A DNA stretch of 64,000 nt from Candidatus Competibacteraceae bacterium (GCA_016699715.1 CP065007.1:1116001-1180000), one strand, 5' to 3'. Shown: positions 8,755 to 18,162, numbered from the stretch's first letter. Program-made: numbers and translations. The notes: generated by a model not told the origin, from the letters alone.

Positions 8755-9021
8755 CGGGATCAGGCCCGTTAGCTGGGAACGGGGACCATGTGCCCGTGGG
8801 TGCTTGGCCGGTAGTCTTGGCCGCTCGCTTGACCGAACCGAGAGGACAGAAGGCTTTGCTGAGCGAACGATCCCGTGCCCCACGGGTAACTGATGGGGTC
8901 TATGCTTACCGCCCCGCGCTTTTCGGTGGGGTAGAGGCGCGTGGTCACCATCCAGCCACATTATTTGGGGCGGACTCTGAGCGCCCCACACCCCCGTAAC
9001 CGTACTGAGAGGTTCCAAGCG
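8755..9021. other. Non-coding stretch with palindromes
   Basis: I find no convincing gene between the DUF2721 remnant and the next start. The DNA has several short GC-rich palindromic segments, for example around GCCCCGCGCTTTTCGGTGGGG (8911-8931). The loss of the DUF2721 C-terminus at its left side suggests a recombination junction near 8735-8755. It could be a remnant of another insertion element. Confidence 0.4.
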
Positions 9022-9348
9022 ATGAATTCCGTGATCACTCCACGCCGCACCGTCCTTATCTTGGCGGCCACTCTGAGCTTGACTCCCTGCCTGACGGGCG
9101 CTGGAGAGAATCGTTCAAACCCGGAGGCGACCGCCGGCGCCACGACCGCTGACCTCCTGCTCGCCAGACCTGGTGGCCTCGTGGCGACGGTGCTCGGCAC
9201 GGCTATCTTCGTGGTGGGGCTGCCCCTTACCTTGATCAATGGCAGCACCGAACAAGCCGCGCGGACACTCGTCGTACAACCCGCCAACTACACTTTTGCC
9301 CGCCCCTTGGGCCAAGACATCGGGGGCTTGGGCGATCCATCACACTGA
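9022..9348 (+). CDS. Small exported or membrane protein of unknown function
   Basis: 108 residues from ATG 9022, with GAGAGG 9 bases upstream. The N-terminus has a basic start and a hydrophobic stretch (TVLILAATLSLTPCLTG), a likely signal sequence. A second hydrophobic helix follows (VATVLGTAIFVVGLPLTLI), then a conserved-looking tail with ARTLVVQPANYTFARPLG. Proteins of this shape occur in many proteobacteria as unassigned envelope proteins, sometimes misnamed multidrug transporters. It stands alone between the DUF2721 wreck and the convergent decarboxylase gene. Confidence 0.7.
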   Translation: MNSVITPRRTVLILAATLSLTPCLTGAGENRSNPEATAGATTADLLLARPGGLVATVLGTAIFVVGLPLTLINGSTEQAARTLVVQPANYTFARPLGQDIGGLGDPSH

Positions 9349-9508
9349 GGTTGGCCCGGCCGCCGCTCGCGATCCCGCGGAGTTTCACGGTCGAGCGCCT
9401 CAAGAGCGATTGAGGCGCAACGGAATCGGCAAGGTGTTTAAGCGGATGGAAATCATGGCCTTTGTGACTGGCGGAAAGCGAATGATCGTGGTTTTTTTAC
9501 GCCACCCG

Positions 9509-10744
9509 TCACACCAGCACTTCCAGGCAGGGCGGATGACTGAGAAACGCGGTCGGGCTGGCGGTCAGCCCATAAGCACCGGATTGGAACACCACGATCA
9601 GGTCACCGATGTCGGCTTTCGCCAGATCCATCCGGTCAGCCAGAATATCCAGTGGTGTGCACAGCGGCCCGACCACCGAGACCGTCTCCCGTTCGGTGCC
9701 GACGACCCGGTTGCCGACCACGACCGGGTAATTCTTGCGGATCACCTGGCCGAAGTTGCCGGATGCCGCCAAGTGATGATGCAAACCGCCATTGGTGATC
9801 AGGAAGGTATGGCCGCGCGACACTTTGCGGTCCACCACCTCGGCCACGTAGATACCGGCTTCGCCGACCAGATAGCGGCCCAGTTCCAGCACCACTTGCA
9901 CTTGGGGTAGCCGCGCCTTGACCACCGGCAGCCAGCGTTCCAGATTGGCGGCGATTGGCGCCAGATCCAGCGGTCGGTCGCCGGGGAAGTAGGGAATGCC
10001 GAAACCGCCGCCGATGTTGAGCAGGCGCATCGCTCCCGGCGCGTCGGCCGCCAGCCGCAGGGCCAGCTCGAAGCTGCGGTCGTGGGCCTCGACGATGGCC
10101 TCGGCGCGCAGATTCTGTGAGCCGGTGAAGATGTGAAAGCCCTGAAAATCCAGTTCCAGCTCGCCGATCCGTCGCAGCAGGGCCGGAACCTGCTCGGCGT
10201 CCACCCCGAACGGTTTGGGTCCTCCGCCCATCTTCATCCCGGAGGCTTTCAACTCAAAATCCGGATTGATCCGCACCGCGACCTTGGGCCGCCGACCCTG
10301 TTCTTGCCCGAGCCGCGCCAGCGTTTCCAATTCGCTGGGCGATTCCAGGTTGACGGTGATGGCGGCGGCGATGGCGGCGGCCAGTTCCGGCGGGCGCTTG
10401 CCGGGGCCGGCAAAACTGATCCGGGCCGGGTTCGCCCCGGCATCCAGCGCGACGCGCAATTCGCCCAGTGAGGCGACGTCCAGCCCGTCCACCAATCCGG
10501 CCATGTGCTGGACCACCGTCGGCATCGGGTTGGCCTTGACCGCGTAGTGCAGTTCGATGGCCGGCGGCAGCGCGTCGCGCAGCAGCGCCACTCTTTGGTC
10601 CAGCAGCCGGCGCTCGTAGGCATAAAACGGGGTTTGTCCAACCCGCGCCGCCAGTTGGGTCAGCGGCATGCCGCTAACCCGCAAGCAGTCGTCGACGACC
10701 GGAAATTGGCTCATGGGCCAGTGCGTGGGACGGGTTTTACCCAT
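9509..10744 (-). CDS. PLP-dependent decarboxylase, exosortase A system-associated
   Basis: 411 residues of the ornithine/diaminopimelate decarboxylase fold III. HYAVKANPMPTVV carries the Lys that binds pyridoxal phosphate. FHIFTGSQNL, LNIGGGFGIPYFPG and the C-terminal VVGPLCTPLD provide the phosphate site and the active-site Cys. The sequence matches the subfamily that accompanies exosortase A (EpsH-type) polysaccharide loci. The ATG at 10744 has AAAGGAT upstream; ATG at 10713 is a possible later start. It lies 20 bases downstream of the acyl-CoA ligase gene on the same strand, forming an operon. The substrate is not known. Confidence 0.85.
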   Translation of the reverse strand: MGKTRPTHWPMSQFPVVDDCLRVSGMPLTQLAARVGQTPFYAYERRLLDQRVALLRDALPPAIELHYAVKANPMPTVVQHMAGLVDGLDVASLGELRVALDAGANPARISFAGPGKRPPELAAAIAAAITVNLESPSELETLARLGQEQGRRPKVAVRINPDFELKASGMKMGGGPKPFGVDAEQVPALLRRIGELELDFQGFHIFTGSQNLRAEAIVEAHDRSFELALRLAADAPGAMRLLNIGGGFGIPYFPGDRPLDLAPIAANLERWLPVVKARLPQVQVVLELGRYLVGEAGIYVAEVVDRKVSRGHTFLITNGGLHHHLAASGNFGQVIRKNYPVVVGNRVVGTERETVSVVGPLCTPLDILADRMDLAKADIGDLIVVFQSGAYGLTASPTAFLSHPPCLEVLV

Positions 10745-10764
10745 CGGTCATATCCTTTCGATCC

Positions 10765-12357
10765 TCAGATCACTGATTCCGGAAACAGCGCGCGGAACTC
10801 CTCGACCAGGCTTTTGCGGTCGATCTTGCCGTTGGGATTGCGCGGTAGATCGCCGCGGCGGACGATCACCCGCAAAGGCACCATGAAATTGGGCAGGTAG
10901 CGTTTGCAGCGGGCGATCAGCTCGCTTTCGTTGAAATCGTCGCACAGCGGCTTGACCACCGCGACCACCGCCTGGCCGAGCATCGGGTGCGGAATACCCA
11001 GCGCCGCCGCTTCGACGACCTGGCCGCTGCCGTAGAGCACTTCCTCGACTTCGGTGGGACTGACCCGATAACCGGAGGTCTTGATCATGTCGTCCTTGCG
11101 GCCGATGAAGTACAGGAAACCCTCCTCGTCGGCACGTACCGTATCGCCGGACCAGACCGCCGGTTCGGTCAAGGGCAGGCCGGGGTTCTGGCCGGGTGCC
11201 GGGCGGAAGCGTTCGACGGTTTTGATCGGATCGTTCCAGTAACCCAGCGCCACCAGCGCGCCGCGATGCACCAGTTCGCCCGGCTCGCCGGGCGCGCAGG
11301 GCGAGCCATCCTCGCGCACCACCAGCACTTCGGCATTGGGGATGGCCTTGCCGATCGAGTCCGGCCGGCGCTCGATTTCCGCCGGGGGCAAATAGGTGGA
11401 GCGGAACGCCTCGGTCAGGCCGTACATCAGGAAAGGCGTGGTTTTCGGCAAGGCCCGACGTAGGGCCGCCAGCGTGGCGCGCGGCATGGCGCCGCCGGAG
11501 TTGGTGAGATAGCGCAAGCTGTTCACCGCTGTCGCCGGCCATTCCAGCAGCGCCAGTTGCACCCACATCGGCGGCACCGCGGCCAGTCCGGTGATACCTT
11601 CGCGGGCGACCGTGTTGATTACGTCGCGCGGCAGCAGATAATCCATCAGCACGATGCGCGCACCGGTGGCGAAAGCAGTGGTCGTCTGGCTGAGGCCATA
11701 ATCGAAACTGAACGGTAATAGCGCCAGAATACGATCATCGGCGCGATTGCCCAGGTATTCGGCGACGCTGAAGGCACCGCTCAACATATTGCGATGCGAA
11801 AGCACCACCCCCTTGGGGTTGCCGGTACTGCCCGAGGTATACAGAATGGCCGCCATGTCGATGTCGATGACCCGAGCCACCGGCTGGCGGGCATCGGCGT
11901 CCAGCAGCTCGGACCAGTCGATGATCTGGGTGTGATGCAGGTGGCGGCTGGCGGACGGGACCGCATCGACCAGCACCAGGCTGTGCAGGTCCGGGCAGTC
12001 GGCCAGGGTCGGTTCCAGTAGATCGACCCGGTCGCGCGCGGTGATCAGGATTCGAACGTTGCAGTCGCGCAGGATATAGGCTACCTGTTCGGCTTTCAGC
12101 AAGGGATTGATCGGCACGAACACGCCGCCGGCCAGTACGGTACCGAACAGGGCGGCGATGGTTTCCAAGCGTTTCGGCAGGTAGATGGCGACCCGTTCGG
12201 CTCGGTGCAAGTCGAGCGCCAGAAAGCCGCGAGCCGCGGCCTGAACCAGGCTGGCGAGCGCGGCATAGTCCAGGCTGGCCTGCCGGTGAACGACCGCGAC
12301 GGCGGTGGGCGCGCGTTCCGCCTGTTCGAGAATAAGTTCGTGCAGCAGTCTGGCCAT
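10765..12357 (-). CDS. AMP-dependent acyl-CoA ligase, exosortase A system-associated
   Basis: 530 residues of the adenylate-forming enzyme family. It has the P-loop-like YTSGSTGNPKGVVLSH, the YGLTEAF motif, the SGDTVRADEEGFLYFIGRKDD hinge and the C-terminal NGKIDRKSL with the catalytic Lys. Paired with the adjacent decarboxylase it matches the ligase/decarboxylase couple found in exosortase-A polysaccharide clusters. No exosortase, PEP-CTERM protein or acyl carrier protein is visible in this window. The substrate acid is unknown. The AT-rich gap at 12358-12472 separates it from the divergent glutaredoxin-like gene and should hold both promoters. Confidence 0.86.
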   Translation of the reverse strand: MARLLHELILEQAERAPTAVAVVHRQASLDYAALASLVQAAARGFLALDLHRAERVAIYLPKRLETIAALFGTVLAGGVFVPINPLLKAEQVAYILRDCNVRILITARDRVDLLEPTLADCPDLHSLVLVDAVPSASRHLHHTQIIDWSELLDADARQPVARVIDIDMAAILYTSGSTGNPKGVVLSHRNMLSGAFSVAEYLGNRADDRILALLPFSFDYGLSQTTTAFATGARIVLMDYLLPRDVINTVAREGITGLAAVPPMWVQLALLEWPATAVNSLRYLTNSGGAMPRATLAALRRALPKTTPFLMYGLTEAFRSTYLPPAEIERRPDSIGKAIPNAEVLVVREDGSPCAPGEPGELVHRGALVALGYWNDPIKTVERFRPAPGQNPGLPLTEPAVWSGDTVRADEEGFLYFIGRKDDMIKTSGYRVSPTEVEEVLYGSGQVVEAAALGIPHPMLGQAVVAVVKPLCDDFNESELIARCKRYLPNFMVPLRVIVRRGDLPRNPNGKIDRKSLVEEFRALFPESVI

Positions 12358-12472
12358 GCGTATAGGTGAATGAATCTCGTGGGCGGATGATGAATATAAT
12401 TATGAACGATAATAGCCGGCGCGGTGGCGAACGCCGGAGGGATAATTTCCTGGCTGGCTTGGAGGGAGGCGC

Positions 12473-12730
12473 ATGAAATCTCGGCGGGTCGAACCGATCC
12501 TGGTGCTGTATGCGACCAGCGGCTGTCACCTATGCGAACAAGCCGAGGTGCTGGTCCGGCGGCAAACCGCTGGGGTCAACACGGTCGAGATCGTTGACGA
12601 TGCGGCGTTGCTGGAACGCTACGGTGTCCGCATCCCGGTCCTGCGTCGCCTGGATACCGACAACGAGCTGGATTGGCCTTTCGATGAGGCTGGGGTCCGG
12701 CGCCTGTTATGCGGTCATCAGCCCGATTGA
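12473..12730 (+). CDS. Glutaredoxin-like (DUF836) protein
   Basis: 85 residues with a thioredoxin-fold start (EPILVLYATSGCHLCEQAEV). The CHLC pair is the predicted redox site. VNTVEIVDDAALLERYGVRIPVL then gives the conserved cis-Pro segment. This size and motif fit the DUF836 glutaredoxin-like family. The start at 12473 follows GGAGGGAGGC closely. It is divergent from the ligase gene and ends with a terminator at 12818-12846. Confidence 0.8.
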   Translation: MKSRRVEPILVLYATSGCHLCEQAEVLVRRQTAGVNTVEIVDDAALLERYGVRIPVLRRLDTDNELDWPFDEAGVRRLLCGHQPD

Positions 12731-12817
12731 ACGGATTTTGCGCGTTTTGGAATGGGTGTGCCCGATCATCGTGCAAATCACTCCGGGACCCGGCGACGAT
12801 GCCGCCCATTCGAAACA

Positions 12818-12846
12818 GCCGGGCTGCCGTCCCCGGCTTTGTTTTT
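12818..12846 (+). terminator. Rho-independent terminator after the glutaredoxin-like gene
   Basis: Stem GCCGGG (12818-12823) pairs with CCCGGC (12832-12837) around an 8-base loop. TTTGTTTTT follows directly. Confidence 0.75.
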
Positions 12847-12935
12847 AGCGTGACCGCTCGCCCCGCTCTTTCCATGATGGCGGCGGCGATTGGGAGCAGG
12901 GAGCATTTCGACAGCAGCCCGAGAGGATATCCACG

Positions 12936-12956
12936 ATGATGAGTAACGCATTATGA
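12936..12956 (+). promoter_or_regulatory. Six-codon upstream ORF coupled to fadN
   Basis: The only strong ribosome site here, GAGAGGA at 12921-12927, is spaced for ATG 12936, not for the fadN ATG at 12953. From 12936 the frame reads MMSNAL and stops with TGA at 12954-12956, which overlaps the fadN start as ATGA. This suggests that fadN is translated by re-initiation after a mini-ORF. Alternatively fadN is read directly with a weak site. Confidence 0.5.
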
Positions 12957-15316
12957 GTAGTCACGCGGCAGCGATCCGCCGGGTGGCGGTTCTGGGCGCG
13001 GGCGTGATGGGCGCGCAGATTGCCGCTCATCTGGCCAACGCCGACGTGCCGGTGGTGTTGTTCGATCTGCCGGTCAAGGACGGCGATCCCAACGGGATCG
13101 TGATCAAGGCCATCGCCAACATGATCAAGCTCAGTCCGGCGCCGTTCACCGTCCGGGAACGGGCTGATCTGATCCAGCCCGCCAACTACGATCAGCACCT
13201 GGAGGTATTGCGGAGCTGCGACCTGCTGATCGAAGCCATCGCCGAGCGCCCGGACTGGAAGGCCGATCTGTACCGGCGGATCACGCCGTATCTCAACGAG
13301 CGGGCGATTCTGGCCACCAATACCTCCGGTCTGCCGCTGAGCCTGCTGGCCGAGTCGGTGCCGGAGAATGTGCGCCCGCGTTTCTGTGGCATCCATTTCT
13401 TCAATCCACCTCGCTATATGGCATTGGTGGAGCTGATTCCCTGCCAAACCACCGATCCGGCCATTCTCGATCTGCTGGAAACCTTTCTGGTCAGCGTGTT
13501 GGGCAAGGGCGTGGTTCGCGCCAAGGACACGCCGAACTTCGTTGCCAATCGCATCGGCGTATTTTCCATGGTGGCGGCCATGCACCATACCCAGGCGTTG
13601 GGGTTGAAGCTGGATTTGGTGGACGCACTGACCGGCCCAGCCATCGGCCGGCCCAGGAGCGCCACCTACCGCACCGCCGATCTCGTCGGGTTGGATACCA
13701 TGGACCATGTGATCAGGGGTTCGGCGCTGGCGTTGCGACAAGATCCGTGGCGGCGCTATTTCACCGTCCCCGACTGGCTGAGCGCACTGGTCGAAAAAGG
13801 TGCGCTGGGTCAGAAAAGCAGGGCCGGCATCTATGCCGACAAAGGCAAACAGGTGCTGGATACGGCCACCGGCGACTATCGGGACGCCGGTGCCCAGCCC
13901 GACGAGACGGTGCAAGCCCTCCTCAAGATCAAAAATCCCGCCGAGAAGTTTGCCGCCCTGCGCGCCAGCGAGCATCCGCAGGCCCAGTTCCTGTGGGCGA
14001 TCCAGCGCGACGTATTCCACTATGCCGCGGTGCTGCTGGCGGAAATCGCCGATACCGCCCGCGATGTGGATTTTGCCATCCGCTGGGGTTTCGGCTGGAG
14101 CATGGGGCCGTTCGAGATCTGGCAGACGGTGGGTTGGCAACAGGTGGCGGCCTGGATCGAGGAGGACATTGCCACCGGTAAGGCCATGAGCCCGACGCCG
14201 CTACCGGTCTGGGTCAAGCAGGTGGATGGCGTGCATCGGCCCGAAGGTGCCTACTCGGCGGCGGAGGACGCCTACAAGCCGCGTTCGACCCTGCCGGTCT
14301 ATCGGCGCCAGCTTTATCCCGAGCAGGTGTTGGGCGAAGCGCCGCCTCGCTACGGCGAGGCCGTGTTCGAGAACGCGGGCGTGCGGCTGTGGACCAGTGG
14401 CGACGACATCGGCGTGCTGAGCTTCAAGAGCAAGCTGCACATGATCGGCGACGAGGTCCTGGATGGAGTGCTGGAGGCATTGCGGATCGCCGAGCAGCGC
14501 TTCGACGGTCTGGTGCTGTGGCAGACCGAGGCGCCGTTCAGTGTCGGCGCCGATCTGGCGCAGGCGATGCCGGTGCTGCAAGCCGGCGATATCGTGACCT
14601 TCGAAAACGCCGTCGCCAAGTTTCAACGTACCACCGCCGCGCTGCGCCATGCGGCGCTGCCGGTGGTGGCGGCGGTGCAAGGGCTGGCGCTGGGCGGCGG
14701 TTGCGAGTTTCTGATGCACTGCGACCGGGTGGTGGCGGCGCTGGAAAGCCACATCGGGCTGGTCGAGATCGGGGTCGGGCTGATCCCGGCCGGCGGCGGC
14801 TGCAAGGAGTTCGCCCTGCGCGCCATGACCGAGGCCAAGGGCGGCGATCTATTGCCGTTTTTGCGTCCGTACTTCGAGGCGATGGCCATGGCCAAGGTCT
14901 CGCGCAGCGCCGAGGAGGCCAGGCAACTGGGCCACCTGAAGGCGTCCGATGTGATCGTGTTCAATCCCCACGAACTGTTGTACGTCGCCAAGACGCAGGC
15001 GCGGGCACTGGCCGAGGCTGGTTATCGGCCACCGCAACCGCGCAAGATCCGGGTGGCGGGCCGTGCTGGCATCGCCGCCTGTCAGATGGTGCTGGTCAAC
15101 CTGCGCGACGGCGGATTCATCTCCCCCCACGACCACCGATTGGGACTGAGCATCGCCCACGCCCTGTGCGGCGGCGAGGTCGATGCCAATACCCTGGTGG
15201 ATGAGGAATGGTTGCTCGGGCTGGAGCGCAAGCACTTCGTCGAGCTGGCCCAAACCCCGCTGACCCAGGCCCGGATCGAGCACACGCTCAAGACCGGCAA
15301 GCCGTTGCGCAACTGA
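12953..15316 (+). CDS. fadN: 3-hydroxyacyl-CoA dehydrogenase / enoyl-CoA hydratase (FadN type)
   Basis: 787 residues catalysing the hydration and NAD+-dependent oxidation steps of beta-oxidation. The dehydrogenase comes first: RRVAVLGAGVMGAQIAAHL is the NAD-binding Rossmann motif and HFFNPPRYM the catalytic region, with a second dehydrogenase C-domain to about 400. The crotonase domain is at about 470-690; GLALGGGCEF and HIGLVEIGVGLIPAGGG keep both catalytic Glu residues. This order is that of FadN/FadB2-like proteins and the reverse of E. coli FadB. fadA starts 19 bases downstream, giving a two-gene operon. Confidence 0.92.
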   Translation: MSSHAAAIRRVAVLGAGVMGAQIAAHLANADVPVVLFDLPVKDGDPNGIVIKAIANMIKLSPAPFTVRERADLIQPANYDQHLEVLRSCDLLIEAIAERPDWKADLYRRITPYLNERAILATNTSGLPLSLLAESVPENVRPRFCGIHFFNPPRYMALVELIPCQTTDPAILDLLETFLVSVLGKGVVRAKDTPNFVANRIGVFSMVAAMHHTQALGLKLDLVDALTGPAIGRPRSATYRTADLVGLDTMDHVIRGSALALRQDPWRRYFTVPDWLSALVEKGALGQKSRAGIYADKGKQVLDTATGDYRDAGAQPDETVQALLKIKNPAEKFAALRASEHPQAQFLWAIQRDVFHYAAVLLAEIADTARDVDFAIRWGFGWSMGPFEIWQTVGWQQVAAWIEEDIATGKAMSPTPLPVWVKQVDGVHRPEGAYSAAEDAYKPRSTLPVYRRQLYPEQVLGEAPPRYGEAVFENAGVRLWTSGDDIGVLSFKSKLHMIGDEVLDGVLEALRIAEQRFDGLVLWQTEAPFSVGADLAQAMPVLQAGDIVTFENAVAKFQRTTAALRHAALPVVAAVQGLALGGGCEFLMHCDRVVAALESHIGLVEIGVGLIPAGGGCKEFALRAMTEAKGGDLLPFLRPYFEAMAMAKVSRSAEEARQLGHLKASDVIVFNPHELLYVAKTQARALAEAGYRPPQPRKIRVAGRAGIAACQMVLVNLRDGGFISPHDHRLGLSIAHALCGGEVDANTLVDEEWLLGLERKHFVELAQTPLTQARIEHTLKTGKPLRN

Positions 15317-15335
15317 TTGACGGGAGCAGTGATCG

Positions 15336-16532
15336 ATGAGCAAGCAAATCCAGGATGCTTATATCGTCGCCGCCGCGCGGACGCCGGTCGGCAAGGCGCG
15401 CGGCGCGTTCCGCAACACCCGCCCGGACGACCTGCTGGCCCATGTGCTGCGCGGGATAGTGGATCAATGTCCGGGGCTGGACCCAAAACTGATTGACGAC
15501 GTGATCGTCGGTTGCGCCATGCCGGAAGGCGAGCAGGGCATGAATGTGGCCCGTATCGGCCTGCTGCTGGCCGGATTGCCGGACAGCGTGCCGGGCATGA
15601 CCATTAACCGCTTCTGCGCGTCCAGTGTGCAGGCGGTGGCGCAGGCCGCCGACCGCATCCGCCTGGGCGAGGCCGACGTGATGCTGGCCGCCGGTACGGA
15701 AACCATGACCATGATCCCGATGGGTGGCAACAAGCTCGCCCTCAATCCGGAGGTGTTCGCGAAAGACGAGAACATCAGCATCGCCTACGGCATGGGTTTG
15801 ACGGCGGAGAAGGTGGCGGAGCAGTGGAAAATCTCGCGCGAGGATCAGGACGCTTTTGCCGTGGAGAGCCATCGTCGGGCATCCGCCGCCATCGCCGGCG
15901 GCGAATTCCGGCGGGAAATCCTGCCCTACACGGTCGCGGACCGGGTGCCGGACCATCGGAGCATGCAGGTACAAATCCGCGAGCGGGTGGTGGAGAACGA
16001 CGAAGGTCCGCGCCCCGATGGCAGCGTGCAAGCCCTGGCCAAGCTCAAGCCCGCGTTTGCGGCCAGAGGCAGTGTCACCGCCGGCAACAGCTCGCAGATG
16101 AGCGACGGCGCCGGGGCGGTGCTGCTGATGAGCGAGCGCCTGATCAATCAGTTGAACCTGAAACCGCTGGCGCGCTTCATCAGCTATGCCGTGGCGGGTG
16201 TGCCGGCGCGGATCATGGGTATCGGCCCCATCGCCGCCATTCCGAAGGCGCTCGATCTGGCCGGGTTGCATAAGGACGATATCGACTGGTTCGAGCTGAA
16301 CGAAGCGTTCGCCGCGCAGAGTCTGGCGGTGATGCGCGAGCTGGACCTGGACCCGGCCAAGGTCAACCCGCTGGGCGGGGCGATTGCATTGGGCCATCCG
16401 CTGGGCGCGACCGGTGCGATCCGCACCGCGACCCTGGTGCATGGGATGCGCCGCCGCCGCGGCAAGTACGGCATGGTGACGATGTGCATCGGCACCGGCA
16501 TGGGCGCGGCGGGGGTGTTCGAAGTGCTGTAA
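15336..16532 (+). CDS. fadA: Acetyl-CoA C-acyltransferase (3-ketoacyl-CoA thiolase)
   Basis: 398 residues. The enzyme cleaves 3-ketoacyl-CoA with CoA, the last step of beta-oxidation. The acyl-accepting Cys is in NRFCASSVQAVAQAA. The catalytic His lies in ALGHPLGATGAIR, and the second Cys in MCIGTGMGAAGVFE. The usual length is about 390 residues. The gene follows fadN at 19 bases, with GGGAGCAG upstream of ATG 15336, so the two products likely act as one complex. Confidence 0.95.
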   Translation: MSKQIQDAYIVAAARTPVGKARGAFRNTRPDDLLAHVLRGIVDQCPGLDPKLIDDVIVGCAMPEGEQGMNVARIGLLLAGLPDSVPGMTINRFCASSVQAVAQAADRIRLGEADVMLAAGTETMTMIPMGGNKLALNPEVFAKDENISIAYGMGLTAEKVAEQWKISREDQDAFAVESHRRASAAIAGGEFRREILPYTVADRVPDHRSMQVQIRERVVENDEGPRPDGSVQALAKLKPAFAARGSVTAGNSSQMSDGAGAVLLMSERLINQLNLKPLARFISYAVAGVPARIMGIGPIAAIPKALDLAGLHKDDIDWFELNEAFAAQSLAVMRELDLDPAKVNPLGGAIALGHPLGATGAIRTATLVHGMRRRRGKYGMVTMCIGTGMGAAGVFEVL

Positions 16533-16635
16533 CCGGCTCAAGGCGGGTCGGGTGGTTGATCCGACCTCGCGGTGGCGGCTTTGCGCTATGCTGGCCAGCA
16601 AGAATCTAATGGCTTAACCAGGAGGAAGATGGTTC

Positions 16636-17391
16636 ATGACTGCGATACGTGTGGAGGCGGGACGGGGTTGGGGCTGGATCGTCGAAGGTTGGGGGCTGTT
16701 CGTCAAAGCACCCGGAGTCTGGATTGTGATGCTGCTGATTTATCTGGCCATCAGCGTGGTGCTGTCACTGATCCCGTTCGTGGGGGTGATCGCCCAGGCC
16801 CTGCTGAGTCCGGTGCTGGTCGGCGGGATGTTGTATGGGGCGGCGACGCAGGCGCGGGGCGAGACTTTGGAAATCGGCCATCTGTTCCAGGGCTTTCGGG
16901 ATCAGGAGCGGATGGGGCCGCTGGTGATGCTGGGTTTGATCAGCGTGGCCGGTTACGTGCTGATGACGCTGGTGGTGGTGATGTTCGTGGGGGGCGGCAT
17001 GATGATGGGCGCGATGATGAACGGCGCGGGCGCGGGCGTGCCGCCCGAGGCGATGGGCGGACTGTTCGTCGGTGCCGGCCTTATTGCCCTGTTGGTCGTG
17101 ATGAGCATCGGCCTGGTGGTCGCCATGGCGCTGTTCTACGGTGTTCCCCTGGTCATGCTGTCCGGCCAGAATGCCTGGCCCGCCGTGCAGGCCAGCGTTG
17201 CCGCCTGCTGGATCAACATGTTGCCCTTGCTGGTGTTCGGTTTGATCTATCTGGTGCTGGCGGTGGTGGCGGTCATTCCGCTTGGGCTGGGTTTGCTCGT
17301 GCTGGGGCCGGTCACCGTCTGCGCGGTTTACGTCAGCTATCGGGAGATATTCGAAGAAACGCCGGCGCCGGGTATCAGGCTGGCTAAATAG
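16636..17391 (+). CDS. BPSS1780-type multi-pass membrane protein
   Basis: 251 residues, starting after CAGGAGGAAG. A short soluble start (VEAGRGWGWIVEGWGLFVKAP) precedes about six hydrophobic helices, including Met/Gly-rich stretches such as MFVGGGMMMGAMMNGAGAG. The opening and the C-terminal YVSYREIFEE are typical of the BPSS1780 membrane family, which has no assigned role. It follows fadA by 103 bases in the same direction and may be read from its own promoter. A GCAGGGG...CCCCTGC hairpin without a T run lies at 17395-17419. Confidence 0.78.
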   Translation: MTAIRVEAGRGWGWIVEGWGLFVKAPGVWIVMLLIYLAISVVLSLIPFVGVIAQALLSPVLVGGMLYGAATQARGETLEIGHLFQGFRDQERMGPLVMLGLISVAGYVLMTLVVVMFVGGGMMMGAMMNGAGAGVPPEAMGGLFVGAGLIALLVVMSIGLVVAMALFYGVPLVMLSGQNAWPAVQASVAACWINMLPLLVFGLIYLVLAVVAVIPLGLGLLVLGPVTVCAVYVSYREIFEETPAPGIRLAK

Positions 17392-17458
17392 CGGGCAGGG
17401 GTTTTTACGGTTCCCCTGCTCGGAAAAGAGAGGCGGCGCGCGCCGGGGTGGTTCGAAC

Positions 17459-17830
17459 TCAATTCAGATCAAGCGCGTATTGCTTGAGATCTTTTAGCGA
17501 GACCACTTCCAGCGCCGCCTCGTGCGTCGCCGTCAACAGCACGCGCGGCGCCACGCCGGCATCCAGCGCTTCCTGCCAACGGGCGGCGCACAGGCACCAG
17601 CGGTCGCCGGGGCGCAAGCCGGGGAAGGCGAACGCCGGTACGGGGGTGCTCAGATCGTTGCCGCGCGATTGGCTAAACGCCAGGAACTCGGCGCTGATTT
17701 GGACGCAGATCGCGTGAATGCCTGGGTCCTGGAGGCCGGTTTCGCATTTGCCGGTACGGGTAAAGCCGGTCATGGGTGAAGTGCAGCAGGTTTCCAACCT
17801 GCCGCCGAGTGCGTTTTTTGCCGTTGTCAT
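17459..17830 (-). CDS. DUF2237 family protein
   Basis: 123 residues from ATG 17830. The family signature is clear: NALGGRLETCCTSPMTGF, SRGNDLSTPVP, FPGLRPGDRWCLCAARW and TATHEAALEVV. The several Cys residues (TCC, WCLC) suggest metal or redox chemistry, but the family's function is not established. An open frame extends further 5', but the family begins near this Met. It is convergent with the BPSS1780 gene. A short stretch of the repeat seen at 34044 and 53933 (GCGCCGGGGTGGTTCGAA-like) lies just beyond its 3' end. Confidence 0.85.
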   Translation of the reverse strand: MTTAKNALGGRLETCCTSPMTGFTRTGKCETGLQDPGIHAICVQISAEFLAFSQSRGNDLSTPVPAFAFPGLRPGDRWCLCAARWQEALDAGVAPRVLLTATHEAALEVVSLKDLKQYALDLN

Positions 17831-18162
17831 GGATTTTTCCGCAGTGAAAGTAGGAGATGAAAGACGAGAGGTTGGGGTCCATGCCGATTGGTGGATAGCT
17901 CTGGCCCAGCTTGCGTTTGAGCATAGAACGCGGCGGCAACGAACGCCATCCAGTTTGGGAGTGGGCCATGGTCCCGGCTCAAACTGATCCGATCCTGCTG
18001 GGTTTGGACTATGGGAGCAAGTTGCGACGATTGGCGGCTTGGGAGGCGCGAGGCGGCGGCGGCCCGAGCGAGTCAGGCCGCGCCAGGTGGTTTGCCGGCG
18101 AAATGCCGGTAGGGAACATACGGAAGGGGGAGACGGTGGATCATGACGGTGTCGTCCCCGCT
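17831..18162. other. No supported gene
   Basis: Open frames exist on both strands, but none has family-like sequence, a good ribosome site or consistent codon bias. One frame contains LLGLDYGSK, recalling the start of RuvX, but it degenerates at once. Confidence 0.4.

Noticed and set aside
17424..17458. Third copy of the TATAGCGCTCC repeat
   Set aside because: Only GCGCCGGGGTGGTTCGAA-like bases are shared; no ends are visible, so at most a relic.
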